A stretch of 64,000 nucleotides of DNA, taken from positions 27,851 through 91,850 of the forward strand of contig JAUGWO010000017.1 of assembly GCA_049724395.1 (NCBI GenBank). Reading direction: 5' to 3'. The notes under the pieces are model-generated. The model made no database searches. It saw nothing but the letters and a program-made list of their open reading frames with translations, and had not been told where the DNA came from. Shown in pieces: positions 42,410 through 55,770 of the stretch (positions are counted from its first letter, which is position 1; each line of letters begins with the position of its first letter). A program made the position numbers and the translations under genes. This DNA comes from Spongospora subterranea f. sp. subterranea (taxonomy: Eukaryota; Endomyxa: Phytomyxea; Phytomyxea; Plasmodiophorida).

Positions 42410-45400
42410 GCTCTGTCGTTACGACAGCAGAAAGCGGATTCAAGGTTGGAACTTTTGATGGAACGTTTATTGAATTCTTTCCCCATCCCCGCCGAAGCTA
42501 TCCCTGTTATGGCCTCTAATGTCGCTGAAATTATACCAACACCGGTATCTAATGTCCAAAGTCTGACGGAAGCCCCGTATACAAAAACTTTGTACAGTGA
42601 ACTGCCCAAATTTTCGGAAGAAATTTCTAAAGATGATGCTAAGAGATACTTAGGTTTCATTCATTCTAGTCACCATTCCATTCCGTCGGAAGACGTTCTA
42701 ATGGTGGTGGTGCGCGCACTGAAATTTCTTTTGTTTCGGAAGAAGTTTGACCGGCTAACGTTGAATGCCTCTCCAGCAGCTCGGCTAGATGCTGCTTACA
42801 AGTGTCTATTGGGCAATGCTCAAGATAAAGCCGTGAACGAACCTTTATGTTCCTGCGATGAGCTGATGGACAAAATGGCGCGTTGGTATGCGTCAGATGC
42901 AGATCCAACTATTCTAGTCGATGTTTTTCGAAATAAGCTGCAAAACACGCGACCATATCCCCAAGAGAATTTAGAAGATTATTTAGACCGATATCTGATA
43001 TATTGGAATAACCTCTGTTGTTTTCAAGAGGCATCTTTATTCACGGAATCATCTTGCTGTCTTTGGTTCCTTCGCACCATCCGTTGCAAACCTTTATTAT
43101 ACGCGGAAGTGATGAGAAGAAATGGCAGAAAAATGCGAACCCTTTCGGAAGTTTTTGCAGTTGTCCGAGACTCGTGTCAGGTGTTGATGGATATTGAAGC
43201 TGTTTCAAATCATTTTACTGCCGATCGATCTACTCCATCTCAGAATACTATCTTTAATAATCACAGATCGCCTAGACCAGAATCAAAGTCGATGCCACCA
43301 CCGAAAACACTTCCCAAGTATTCCCCATTCGGGCGGCAGTCTCCTTCCGTTTCTTTCTCGAAATCAACTACTTCTTCCGACCCGCATGTTAGCCGAATAT
43401 CGCTTGATGATTTTTCCAACAACATGAGTCCTAGTGAAATCGGATCAAGGAAGCCGTATTTTCCAGTGCTGATCGGTCTGAACAATTGCCTGCCTCTGTT
43501 GATGACGGTGCTGATTTTTCTGTAATGGGAAAGAATCTGGCGCTTTTACTCGACGATCTTTGTCAGCCCATATCTGACTTTCATATTTTTGTTACTAACG
43601 GCCAGAAGCTGACATGCAGTCGGAAGCTCTGTCTTGATGTTTCGGTTGTCACAAATTCTGGACCAATGAAGCTGCGCGACCACACCATATATGTTGTTGA
43701 CAGCTCGATGCCTGAAGCTCTTTTGGGTCGTCCTTATCTCAAGCAGTTGGGCATAGACATTGAACAGCAACTTCGTTCACTGGCTAATGCGGTTTGTGAT
43801 GAATTTGACTCGTTAGCTCCAGAAGATGCTTCTGAACTTATTGACGATGTTGTCCAAGCATTTACGTCGCGCTTGTCCCAGTGCACCGAAAATGGAGCTT
43901 CTTCTCACTTTGTCAAGGAGCTTGATCTTTTGATTTCACAATTTCATGATATTTTCCGATGCCAGTTGGGTCGGGATTTACGCAGGTGGATCCACTGGAA
44001 TTACGGTTGAAACCAGGTGCTATCCCGGTTTTTGCTAAGCCCCGTCGTATGTCGCGAGTGGCTGAAGAGTTCTTGAAGGCTGGACATCAAAGTTGGAATC
44101 CAGTCAATTAGTTTTTCGAAATAATTCATCCCAATGGGCTTTACCGGCTTTTGTGGTTAATCCTTTTACCAATCCGCGAATGGTCATCGATATGGTTCCA
44201 GCGAACCGAGTTATGGTGCGGTATCAATATCCTATGCCTTATCTCCATACATATGGCAGTTATTTAGCTGGATCAACCGTTTTCTTTACCCTAGATGCCT
44301 TCAAAGAATACTGGCAATTCCCGGTTTCTGGGGATGTTGACTGCCAAAGTTTCATCACTCCCACCGGAATTTATACTCCCAATCGCATAAGTCAGGGCAA
44401 TTGCAACGGCGTACTTGCCTTCCAGAGGGGCATGTCTACTATATTTGAAGGATTGATCCCGAATCGGCTACTATTTTGGCTTGACGATGTTTTGGGATAC
44501 GCGGCTAACGAAGCTGAGCTTTTAGTCCTTCTAAAAACCGTTTTCGGACGCTGCCGGCTTTTCAACCTCAAGTTAAGTGCGTTAAAATGCCATTTCTTTC
44601 TGAAGGAAGCTTTCTGGTGTGGCAAGCTTTATTCTGCTAAAGGTTATGACATTGATAATCGCTTATCTGCTTCAATCAGCTTTGATAAACCCGTTACTGC
44701 TGCCCATTTATCACAATTTGTCTGCGCGGTGACTTGGATTGCTGACACCATTCCAAATTTCGCAAAGATTATCTCTCCCCTTCGCCAACTCCTCGAAGTT
44801 GGTCTTTCATAAGTGTCTGTTCGATCAAAGAAATTTGCTTCCCGAATATTATTATCCGAGGTTGGATGGTCTAATGAACACGATGATGTTTTTGAGGGTG
44901 TAGTCGATGCTATGAAGAAAGCTGTAACCTCATCATTTCCTAGGCTAGGCTGGACTCCTTGCTTATTCACTGATGCTAGTAAAGACTTATTCATGATCGC
45001 TATCACGCAAATACCGCCTGAAGATATTGGTGCTCATTTTTCTAAGCAGAAACACGAGCCGTTGGCGTTCCATAGTGGTGCTTTTAAAGGGTCTGCTGCA
45101 AATTGGTCTGTTCCAGAAAAAGAAGCTTATCCCATTCAAACGCGGTTAAACGTTTTGTGCATTGGTTCCCATGCCTTCCGAATCTTCACTGACCATAAGA
45201 ATCTAGTTTTCCTGTATGGTCCTACTTCTGTTGCTGTTTTATTTACATCGACATTCCATCGACAAATCCATCGTTGGAGGCTGAACCTTGACGGCAAGCA
45301 CTATGTCATCGGGTCCATCCCCGGCAACGAGAATGTTTGGGCAGATATGGGCTCAAGGTGGGCGAATTGTTATTATAACCGAAAAGCAAAGTTTAACCAA

Positions 45401-47020
45401 GTATATCGAGTATCCGTTGCTACTCCATCTACACCGGGAATTGTTCAACCGTTACAACAGCCTGATTTCGTTTAGCCTTCTTTGGCTGAAATTGATCAAT
45501 CCAACAGGAGAACGAAATCGAAATGACTTCGAACAAGGCTGTTAAATCGGATGAAGGACTGTATATTATTCCTGAATCGAAATTGATATGTGTACCCTCT
45601 TCAGCCATCAATCTCAAATTCCGTTTACTTGTAATTGCTCATTGTGGGAGTGCCGGGCACCAAGGAATAGTATCTTCGTTCAATGCTCTGAAGGTACGAT
45701 TTTATTGGCAAAAACTTTTCGAAGATGTTACAACTTTTTGCAAGAACTGTCTCCACTGTACTACGAATCGAGGAGGTAATGTTATCCCTCGATCATTTGG
45801 CCGCGCCATTCATGCATCGCAACAAAGTAATTCATTTTGATCTCATTCATATGGGACATTCTAATTCCAAAGGATTCCGAAATATTTTGGTTATACGAGA
45901 CGATCTGTCAGCATTTTGTAGACTTTTGGAGGAAACGGCAGCTTTTGTGGCGGAGTCTCTATTTGATTGGTTTACCAGGTATGGAGTTGCTTATACCTGG
46001 GTATCGGATCGAGGATCGCATTTCCTGAAAAACGTCATTGAGGAACTATGTCTTTCGTTACATGCGAAACACCATTTTACACTGGCCTATTGCTCTTGGT
46101 CCAATGGGACTGTTGAGGTAATCAATGTTCATCTTTTGCAAGTTATGAGATCACTTCTGTCCGAATTCCTGCTTCCTTTCTCCGATTGGCCTTCTCTTCT
46201 TCCACTGATTCGTTTCAGTTTGAATCATTATCAACCTAAGGATCGCCCAGCCGCAATAACGCTATTCACTGGTATGAATCCAAGTTCCCCTCTTGATGCT
46301 ATTTGGCATGTGACAAAGTTCCTCAAGAAACTTTTTCCTCGCAGCTCTGGCCGATTTAATTGACACGCTGCATCATCAAATGAAATTCATGCATAAAGAC
46401 ATCGAGCACCAGCGCAACTTACGCAGAGAAGTTACAAACGTTCGACGACGGGCTATATTGCCCAATTTTGCAATAGGTGATTATGTTTTAGTTACTAACA
46501 CTACTCACTATACCGGCTCTAAGTTGTCGACTCGTTGCGTTGGGCCTCATCAAATTATCGGTGTTGTATCAGATTACATCTTCAAAGTTGAAATCTTGGT
46601 AACCAAGATTGCCTCAGAATTTCATTGCAGCAGGCTCCGTTTTTATTGTGGTTCAACCTGCACGTTACTGAAGAAGTACTTCAGCAAGTCGCTCATGATG
46701 GAGCCGGATTCGAGATCGAAGCGCTGGCAGATAGTCGGTTCAACAACGATTTGAAAGCCTGGGAGGTGTTAACAAAATGGAAAGGTTTTGAAAAAGATAC
46801 CTTAAATTCATGGGAACCACTTTCCCATCTTTATACGGAATGTCCTGTTCATATTGCGGAACGTAATTTCTGCATTATCTGCAAAAGCCTCGGACCCAGA
46901 CTTTCCAATTTGTTGAACGTTCCTGTTCAACGACAGAAATTGGCCGGGATTTTGATGACAAGAACTGCATGCCATTCAGAAGCATATTTCAATGAAATGT
47001 TATCCCTGCACTGTAACTAA
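42410..47020 (+). mobile_element. Fossil Ty3/gypsy retrotransposon with chromodomain
   Basis: The parts follow the Ty3/gypsy order on the plus strand: a gag-like region about 42410-43450, aspartic protease about 43490-43770 (active site in DDGADFSVMG), reverse transcriptase about 44000-44780 (FFTLDAFKEYWQFPV, WLDDVLGYA), RNase H about 44900-45380, integrase with an HHCC-type zinc finger about 45600-46330, and a chromodomain about 46690-46870 (WEVLTKWKGFEKDTLNSWEP). This is the chromovirus layout. The coding region has several interruptions and is not functional. No matching LTR pair was found at its ends, and the left end abuts the TA at 42400 of the outer element. Decay is moderate, younger than the remnant at 38.7 kb. 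Confidence 0.85.
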
Positions 47021-47321
47021 GCAACAAATATCAAGTTCGGTCTCACCTTCACCTTTGGATCTTCGCCACATGCAAAAGAGCAGCAGCGTCTTGAAAATAT
47101 TTCTGGACGCTGGCCTGGGTCTTATGCCTAGCAGATAGCATTATCTGTTCGATCTGGCCGCCACCCCATATTGCCATGAGGTACCCTGTCTTCCTCAAAG
47201 TGTGTGCAAGGCCCTCGTCTGCCGATAACTGTTCGAAACAGAGTCTTGCACTCCGCTAATCTCTGCGCGTGTCCGGGATCGATCGATGTCGAGCGAGGGC
47301 GAGGCTAGTGAATGGTTGGAG
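47021..47321. other. Spacer between gypsy fossil and LINE A
   Basis: I looked for a 3' LTR here and found no counterpart on the other side of the gypsy element. The minus-strand frame 47413-47195 is unsupported. It may be the remaining 3' end of the gypsy element. Confidence 0.4.
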
Positions 47322-47509
47322 TCGGCTGCCACCGACGGTGGTAGTGAATGGAAACGGGGTGTATTTATCTGCGAAGAAACACCTGACTTAATAATCTGGC
47401 AACCGACTACCAACCAAGACGTAAGTAAGTCATTGTTATTTGTAAATCTAGGGAATCTGCGGACTCCCGAATTGTAAAATGAGAAAAATTTTCTGGATCA
47501 TTATACGAG

Positions 47510-47691
47510 TGTTAGGTCCCCCACACCAGTCAATAAATATCTATCCATATTACATATCTACGATCTGAGTCTTCGGGCTCAGATCGTATTATTAGTTCTA
47601 GTAAAGCACCACGTTTAGCCTCAGCCTCTGTTAGTTCCTTCTATCTAGTTTTAGCTTAAGCCCTATAGTTCGTTCCGTCCAGGTCATTACA
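47510..47691. mobile_element. Solo LTR, 182 bp
   Basis: It starts TGTTAGGTCCCCC and ends TCATTACA, giving TG...CA ends. It is flanked by ACGAG (47505-47509) and ACGGG (47692-47696), a 5-bp target duplication with one mismatch. LINE copy C is uninterrupted at the matching site (about 57920), which proves an insertion. An AATAAA lies inside near 47531. A hairpin TACGATCTGAG/CTCAGATCGTA around 47557-47587 has an 11-bp perfect stem and a TCTTCGGG loop. The internal part of the parent element is absent, as expected after LTR-LTR recombination. The family is not determined, and the age is moderate. Confidence 0.8.
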
Positions 47692-48216
47692 ACGGGTATG
47701 CTTTATAGCTGCTCAACCGTTAAACGCTTAATTGCAACCGTCACAAAAAGAAGTTTCAAAAATTACAGCTTGAAAGTCACAATAAAATGTTCAAAAGACA
47801 AAGATAAAAGTATAATTATAACCGATAAACATCAGACTATGAAACAAAAGATAATTAACAAACCATCCAAAACACGAGAACAACACAATAAACCTAGATA
47901 CACACAGCATGATAAAACAGCATACAGACAATCAGCTTGGCAAACTGATGACTACAAAAACAAATAAAACTAACTCGCCAGCCAAAACGGAGGAACTACA
48001 AAATAAACCTAGACACACACAGCATGTTAAGCTACATACAAACGATCAGACTATACAGTTACACTTCATGGGCGCATCTAAGACATTAAATCAAATAGCA
48101 CAACTACACAATGTAAGCAGACACCCGAAAAAAATAAGAAATAAAATAACAAAACCGAAACGGAAAATTACAAGCAAAAAGCCCCGAAAGTCCGCAGCGA
48201 ACCTCACAAGCCATTC

Positions 48217-49050
48217 ATGGATCGCCAAGGCAACAAAACCAGCGGCATGGAACTAGATACTAACGAAACGAGTAACGCTACGCCCCACATAGAGAAAAGG
48301 CAACGAATAGAAGTCCCAACAAAGACAACGCTTCAAGCAACAAAAAAACAGAGAGGAAGCATGGCAAGCAATAACGCAGCCAAGTACATAGCCCCAAATG
48401 AAAGTAACTACCGACAAGCAATACTAACAGCGAAGGATATGGCCAAACTGATGATCACCATAGATGAACAGATCCCATGGTATAATCGATACCCAAAGAA
48501 AACCTTGAACCCAAAGGGGAAAACACAATTATCTTCCGAAACCTGCAGAAAGGTAAAACAACGTCAACGCAACGAAATTCGATAAACACATTGAACAATC
48601 TACAGGTCAATACCTTCACCTCAAAAACGTCACCGCATTCCAAGGACAGCAGTGCAGACCGGACAAAAGGGAAAAAACGGACATGGACCGGCAACTGTTC
48701 ATATATGGCATCCCAGAATGGGTCGTTATATCAGGACAGATATATACTGCCATCAAGGGGCACAGGCCTGCAAAAGCCACGTACATCGGCAATAACACGA
48801 CTGTTGTCACATTTCAAATACCGAGCCATGCCGACGAAGCGATCGCAGAAGGCATGGTTTGTCACAATGTTTCCGACTTGGATGCGAACAAAAAGACTTC
48901 TGCGGGCAAAAGCGCTGTGGAAAATGTGGGAACACTGGCCACCAATCAAAAACATGCAAGAGCAATACCACCAAATGCGTCACATGCGATCAGGAAGGAC
49001 ACGAACATAAGCAATGCCCACAAAAGATCGAATACTACATGGAGCAATGA
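48217..49050 (+). pseudogene. LINE A ORF1 with CCHC zinc knuckles (frames broken)
   Basis: A Lys/Gln/Asn-rich first part (48217-48585) is followed in other frames by DMDRQLFIYGIPEWVVISGQ and then two knuckles, CGKCGNTGHQSKTC and CVTCDQEGHEHKQC (about 48915-49035). This is the nucleic-acid-binding ORF1 type of I-like LINEs, which coats the element RNA. At least two frameshifts separate the pieces. Copy C lacks this knuckle region, having an internal deletion of about 1 kb. Confidence 0.7.
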
Positions 49051-49149
49051 CCAAACTAGAGCAGGAAGCAATCAGATCAATACACGCACTAAGAGAATTC
49101 GGGGAATGTTTGTAATAAATGCCCACGAGAAACAGAACAGAACAGGAGG

Positions 49150-49720
49150 GAATAGTATTGGACTATATAACACGTGTAGCCTTACAATTGATAACAACAA
49201 ATATGTATATTTTTAAAGATGTAATTGGTATAGGTAACTGCGCATTCGAAGCAATTCGAACGTCAGGAGCAATACCAGACATTACTGTACAGCAATTACG
49301 TAGAAAAATATGTGACTATGCCAGAAACCCAAAACGCAAGGAAGAACCATAGCGACAAAAATATTGAACTACGCTGGATCAGTACCCAATATTGAAAATT
49401 TTACTCTGGAAGAATATCTAGACATAATGGAACAGGACCGGCAATGGGCTGGATTGTTCGAGTTTACAATAGCAGCTTTTATATATAAAATCACTAAAAT
49501 CATAATCAGTCAGGCAACACAATCACTGACCACTGATATACAGAAATGGATAGAATCGTCTTTACCAAATTTACGAGACAGCGTTGATTGGAAGAGCACG
49601 ATACATGTTTTGCACCACATGCATGGAAAACCATCAACACCGATGGGACATAGTAGACTAACCATTATGGGACCCTATTTCCAATCGAGGAAGACACCTT
49701 GATCAATAGTAACATAGCAT
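49150..49720 (+). pseudogene. LINE A OTU-like cysteine protease segment
   Basis: The segment reads IFKDVIGIGNCAFEAIRTSG, then TVQQLRRKICDYARN, then in a shifted frame EEYLDIMEQDRQWAGLFEFT. That is the order of an OTU fold: GxGNCxFxAI with the nucleophile Cys, xxLRxxI, then Y-x2-x-M-x2-D-x2-W-x-G. The catalytic His motif is seen in copy C as LNHYGTLFP (about 60778-60803); in copy A one base is lost just before it. The Asp usually before Gly-Asn-Cys is Ile here. OTU enzymes cleave ubiquitin linkages. The segment lies between ORF1 and the endonuclease. It is broken by a frameshift near 49345 in copy A. Confidence 0.65.
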
Positions 49721-49936
49721 CAACACATGATCAGTGTGAGAAATACGGTAACAAATACATAGAGAAACAACAATACTGGACAGGAGATGGACCGAAACAG
49801 GTATCGTTAAAGATAACTGACAGCGAATCACTGACCAACACAGCTGAAACACCAGCGACATCACCAACTCAGCCAGGCAAATGTCTGCGAACTGGGGAGA
49901 ACGAACTAGACGCACAAAATACTGACACCAAAAAAC

Positions 49937-52900
49937 ATGACCAACAAACTACTGCAAAAACTGGAAAAGCTTAGCATTGTCACAAGCGACACCAACAAAC
50001 TTCCACAACATCTGAAAACTAGAGAGAATAACTCAATCCAACTTTTACACCAATACCATGATGTGCATAATAGCAACGTCAACATTTCCGGTAACTTTGG
50101 AAAAAAAGACAATGAACAAACGGACCAAGAGGAAATACTACAAAAAATGGAAGAGATAAGGATCACCAAAAAATATTCTAACAACAATGCCTCAACCAAA
50201 CCAAAAAGCCAAATAAAAATAACACAATGTTTTCAGCGCATTAATGTTGAAGCGAAACAAGTAAAGAATAATAGAAATTTGATTATAGCACAATGGAACG
50301 CATGCTCACTAAGCGAGGAGAAGGCAACCGAACTGGAATACTTTGCGAGCAACCACCTAATAGATGTAATATGTGTTTCAGAACTGAAACATCGACGTAA
50401 TAATCATGGATTCCCACACTACGAATGTGATGTTCGATACACACAATCAGGAATATTTTGGCGAGAACAGGTCAAAATAGAGAAACTATATCCACCGGCA
50501 ATTCAATGTTTTGGACAATTCGCTATTACAACACAAGTTGTCAAATTATACAGCGAAATGATACTGATACACACATATATCCCACCCGATATAGACAGAC
50601 AAACTAGAACAGCATATTGGAAACAGGTTGAAATCTTCGCAGAGACAAAGAAAGAGTCGATTCTCATTACAGGAGATTAAATACTAGAGATAAGAGATTT
50701 GAGACAAACCATACGGAATACCACACATACCTAGACGGAATGTTAGAGGAGTTCAGAATTATGGACAATCCGGAAATTCCAACCAGAGAGAACAACACAC
50801 TGGATATCACATTGGCGAATAGGAAAATGGCAAAACAGATTGTAAACTTCAAAGTCCACACAGACTTGAGCAGTGATTATCTTTCTACGACAATCGAAAC
50901 TAGCATTAGAGGAAAAACGAAAAACAAATTACCGATTGATAAAAAAAGAGTCAAAAAACTCGACAACAGATCCACAGCAAAGGCACTAGTGACAACCATC
51001 GAAAAACAATTAGATCATGCAATGGGACTGTCCAAATTCACTGCAATGCTAAAACAAAGTATTAAATATCGATACGTTAGAGTGACCAGGTGCAGGTTCT
51101 GGAACAAACAGCTGAAGGCGGCACTTAAACTAAGAAACAAATACAGACGCAAATTCCTCATAGCGATTCGCTCCAAAACAGCTGAAGCGCAAATTATAAA
51201 GAGAAAAGAAGCACTAAACAATGCAGCAATAGAATTTAAGAAACTATATATCAAAGCCAAAAACAAACATCTAACAAATACGGTCAAAACAGCATGTGAG
51301 GATAAGACAGGAGCACAAATTTGGAGCCTGATGAAACAGATCCGCCCACAAACAAACAAAAGAAGAAAGAAGCATACGAAACCTTCCCCAATGAAGCAAA
51401 AGAAGAGGTGGAAAACATCGCCGCGAAATTTGAAAAAATGTATAGTGCACCAGATCTTGAATTGACTGAAATAGAAAAATGAAGCACGAGTTACTCCTGG
51501 CAGAATTATTGAAAGAACGACTGGAAACACCAACAGCAAATATCACTATCAGAGAATTAGAAAGAGCAGTCAAAAAAGCCAACAGCAAGTCTGCTGGAGG
51601 AATTGATGAAATCCCCAATAGCCTAATTAAACACATGTGCACTAATCACATAATCAAGGAAACATTTCCAAAGACAATCAATACCGACATCATGACATTG
51701 GGTACTTTCAACAGGAAATGAAGATCGCCAAAATACGGCCACTACCGAAAGCGAAACCAGGAGAATATCGACCGATATCACTATTGACTAACATGGCAAA
51801 GATTGTGGAAGGAATAATTGAACATAGAATAAGACAACAAGCGAGTGAGGCCATACCAGATAACCAATCAGGATTCGACCAGAGGCGGCACAACACATGC
51901 ACCAACACTGCGCCATAATGCAGATTAGCAGCGGCAAAAGACCAACAATTCGCCATGACTGTATACGATTTCATGAAGGCATTCGATAGAGTGCAACGAA
52001 CACGAGAAAAATGAGTATGACCCATATCTGATATTACTGATTAATGACTGGCTAACAAACAGAGTATTTGAGGTGAATTACAGAAACACCAATTCTAAAT
52101 TACATAGTCAGGAGAATGGTATTCCACAGGGATCCAGTATAAGTGTGTTGCTGTGGATAATCTACATAAATGACGTCCATATAGAGACTAATAACAGTAA
52201 TGTATATGTGGATGACACAACACAATGGGATATTGGAGACACAAAACAGGAAGTACTTACAAAACTGAGAAGTGATAGCACCTAAAACTACAGCAATGGT
52301 GTAAAGACAACAGGATTACAATCCAATGGCTCAAAACAAACATTTCTTCAACGAATACTCACCCACAGACAAATTAACGATTAATGGACAAACGATCCAG
52401 CTAACAAAAACAGTGCAATATCTCGGAGCAACGCTAAACGCTAATACCGAAAATATCCACTCAACTTTCACGATTGACAACTGACCAACGATATAAGGAA
52501 AACTTGTAAATTGGAACGAAAATACCGGATACCACACAGAACATATCAACAAATATGTCGAGGATTTTTAGAAGGGAAACTGAACTATTACCTACTCTGG
52601 TTGGCAGGAGAAATCAACAAGAACATGAGTAGGACATTGCGACCTTTTGAGACAGAATATAAGGACTATATGAGAACATATACAGGATGTTTTCAAATCA
52701 ACACCAATCCCTATATTACATGCAATATCAGGATTCCCACTATTGAGAGATAAATCATCACAGAAACAACAATGACAGTACTCGCTGCTCAGGCCAATGG
52801 GACATTATTGGGCAGAGAATACAAAAATGGAATGGACAAGGAGATAGATGGACACCACTTGGAGAAGTATGGAAAGCACTCAGAGATAGAGTGCCAGATG

Positions 52901-53736
52901 GATTCGAGAACATTCATGCGAAAACAGAGATATCGCCAGACATCCTCGAGGGACTATATAAGGTTAGATTTCATACAGCAAATAGGAAAAAGCAATCAAG
53001 AAACACAAAAAAGGAAAACTATTACCAAAAAACCCAGACATCGAGCTATGGACAGATGGAAGTCTCGAACGCGATCAGGGTGGAGGCGCAGCAGCACTTC
53101 TGAACCAATTGCAAAAGAAAGGGAAAACACGGAAATGACGCAGAGGAGATTGAATCAACAGTCAAATTAGGACCGAAAGTGACGTCTCATATAAATGTGA
53201 AATTATCGCAATGAACATAGGATGCACATAGCTATTAACCAAGACTATAGAGGCACAACAATTCAGATTATGACAGATTCCCTGTCATGGATGAACCAGC
53301 TAAAATCACTACCGACAAAGCAAAGAAGAATTAACGCCGTCGTTGCCGAATGTGCTAAAAAAGCTAACCAACGAGAACCAAATAGATATACACTTTATTG
53401 CTCGCCATGTACCAGGATAACCCCATCAGCATGTAACCAACATGGATAAGAATGAATCTGTGGACCACACAATTCAACCCCCAAAAACTATTAATATCGG
53501 AAGGAGCGAAGAGATTGACGAAATCGCCAAACAAGCAATAGAAACAGGAGATGAATAGGTCATGATCCGTTCTTGTCGTCATTTAAACTACATTTGAAGA
53601 AGGATGAACCCAAAATCGAGACCATTATATTGAACGATGTGTCAAAACAAGCGCATTCGCTGGTTATCCGGATAGGACACCCTACATGAAGCGACAAACC
53701 AACACCTTTGAGAAAGCCAGCTCAATCAAAACCTGC
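49937..53736 (+). pseudogene. LINE A ORF2: APE endonuclease, RT, RNase H (frames broken)
   Basis: The linker is rich in Lys and Asn. APE endonuclease: NLIIAQWNACSLSEEKATEL, DVICVSELKH, ILIHTYIPPD and SILITGD (stop directly after; copy C continues NLNTREERFG). Reverse transcriptase: KKANSKSAGGIDEIPNSLI, PKAKPGEYRPISLL, PQGSSISVLLW and the active site YVDDT about 52205. RNase H: ELWTDGS-like and QIMTDSLSWMNQL about 53265. In copy B the RNase H is intact. More than five stops or frameshifts interrupt copy A between 50680 and 53600. Similarity to copy B becomes weak after about 53600, and the 3' UTR is missing. Confidence 0.8.
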
Positions 53737-55200
53737 TGACCTTGATCATCTTGTAATTTACCAACGTCACTTTCTCGGCCATTTTCTGAACATCACGAAC
53801 CAGCTTAAACCAAGGTGCAGCCACACGACCTGACCATATTCCGTCACGACAAAAATAGCAACAGAACCAGAACAAGTTGTTTCTTGAAATTGGTCTGAAA
53901 GTGGTATTGGTCATTCCTCTTCGTATCCACTGTAGATAGTAGTTAAGTTTGTCTTCAATGAATCCTTCACAAATTTGTTGGAACAGCTTCGTTGGTGATT
54001 TGAATTGCCTCAATAGTCTCATTAATTAGCAGCGTCGTCGATGTCGGTTGCCGGTTCTGTCATTTCAATAAGGATTGTTAATTCGTTGGAAGCTGGACTT
54101 GCTAGGAGATTAGCCCCAATGTATTTTATTGTTGTCGCTCTATGGATTTTGTGATTTCCATCAACCGCTATTTTGTCTGAGTCTGCATGTCTATTAAACA
54201 GGAGAAAAGTCTTCACCCATTGTAATTTAATTTTATTGACCTTCCACCAGTTATATAGTTCACTGCTGCTGTCTCGTAGTTAATCAGCGACCTCTTTCAT
54301 AGAAGTGCCATGTTCCCATTGTGTAGTGTCGTCAACATATACGTTGGTACTGTTCATATTCAATTGTGCATCATAGATATACAATATCCACAGTAGAACA
54401 TTGATATTTCACCATTGTAGAATTACAATATTCTGCTCATACTGTGGTGACTGCACATTTCGAAAAAGCACCTGGTACATTCGGTTCGTTAACCAGTTTT
54501 CAATTAACAGTGTTAAATATGGCTCTATTCCCATTCGATTCAATTCTCTATCTAGAGTGGCCGTTGGACTCTGTCAAAAGATTTCATGCAGTCGTATAGG
54601 ATGACAGCAAGATTTTTTGATGCGACAGCAATGGTTGAATTGTGTAGAAGTCTAAGCAACGCAATGAGAGGTGCTGTGAGCTGCTCTACAGCCAGACTGA
54701 TTCTTCGGAATGTGCTTTTCTGATTGCAGGCGTAGTCGATGTTCAATGATGCTCTCAATTAATTTTGCCAAAGAAGTCAATTGAGATATCGGGCGATATT
54801 CACCAGGTTTTTATTTGATAACGGGATGATTATAGCCATCTTCAAGGTTTCTGGGAATGACCCTTTCACATTGATGTCATTGTTAATCGCTTGACTGATG
54901 CTGTCTGCTAATTCATCATTTGCAAATATTTGTTGTAGGAGTTTTGAAGAGATCCCATCTATTCCAGGAGCTGCTCTCCTTTTCTGCCTTTGTCGCTGCT
55001 CTGTCCAGCTCTCTTTTTGTGATATGTGGTGGATGGCTACAAGCCTTTCACCGTTTAAGGTCACTGACCAAATGACTGTATTTGTTCCGCCCATCATTGG
55101 ATAGCTCAAGATCGAGTTGGTTATAACTGGAATTGAAATTCTCGGCGATGAGAGTTGCTTGTTCAACTGCATGTTAGTTCGAGTATCGCTGAATCAGGAT
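53737..55200 (-). mobile_element. LINE copy D, older and more diverged fragment
   Basis: On the minus strand: AAPGIDGISSKLLQQIFAND (RT, about 54950), VILYDCMKSFDRVQR (about 54560), IKYIGANLLASPASNELTIL (about 54110), and FQQICEGFIEDKLNYYLQW (about 53950). These match the RT and post-RT parts of copies A-C at lower similarity and in the correct order. Stops and frameshifts are frequent. The 3' end meets copy A at about 53736. From about 55200 to 55458 the sequence is not assigned. Confidence 0.7.
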
Positions 55201-55458
55201 TTTCAGTATCTTCCACGTTGCTGTTCCCGTATTGTCCATAATTGGATCCATTGCCAGACTAAGTAAATGTTTGTGTTTGTGATTCTTAAACATGTTTTTT
55301 AGGTGTGTGTCGAGTTGTTGCATTTGTGGTTTTCACTCGTATGTTCATCGCCTGCAAATGTGGTATGGTGGAATCTCGTTGACGCGATAGAAGCTGAGCC
55401 TCATGAAATACGGTCAGCTCTGTGCTGTTTCACGATTAAAGCGACCAGAAATCCGTAT

Positions 55459-55770
55459 TGTGAACGCCAACACCGATCGCAGAAGCGGTAATGAGAAACT
55501 ATCGCAGTTTATTTGTACTTTATAAATGCAAGCTGAAAGATTGTTTTGCTTTCTCAAACACAAATCCGCTATTTTCTGGCAATATTGAGAGAAAATATAT
55601 TGTGAACCTAATCAGCAAACACCGATCGCAGAAGCGGTAATGAGAAACTATCGCAGTTTATTTGTAAATTATAAATCAAAGCGGAAGGATTGTTTTGCTT
55701 CCTCCAACACAAATCCGCTCTTTTCAAAAATATCGGCAATTTGTGGCGATATTGAGAGAAAATATAAGTC
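55459..55770. repeat. Tandem duplication of the 3' end of the secreted-protein gene
   Basis: About 55459-55600 repeats about 55610-55770. Both contain AACACCGATCGCAGAAGCGG, then CTATCGCAGTTTATTTGTA and GATTGTTTTGCTT, and end in ATTGAGAGAAAATATA. The right copy overlaps the last codons and 3' UTR (AATAAA on the minus strand) of the gene at 55669-57447. The left copy is a shorter, diverged duplicate lying downstream of that gene. Confidence 0.85.

Larger units (their letters stand above)
47322..53736 (+). mobile_element. LINE copy A (RNase H-bearing non-LTR retrotransposon), degraded
   Basis: This is the longest copy of the LINE family in the window. Its 5' part matches the start of copy C (about 47322-47740 against 57735-57960 and on). 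It then carries ORF1 with CCHC knuckles, an OTU-like protease segment, and ORF2 with APE endonuclease, reverse transcriptase and RNase H. A solo LTR sits in its 5' region. The coding parts are split by many frameshifts and stops, so it is inactive. It lacks the 3' end seen in copy B and meets copy D tail to tail at about 53736. APE plus RT plus RNase H points to the I/R1/Tad side of LINE diversity. Confidence 0.85.

Noticed and set aside
42050-47700. LTR pair for the gypsy element, including the solo LTR at 47510
   Set aside because: No counterpart of the 182-bp LTR exists on the left side, and its target duplication lies within LINE sequence, so it is an independent insertion.
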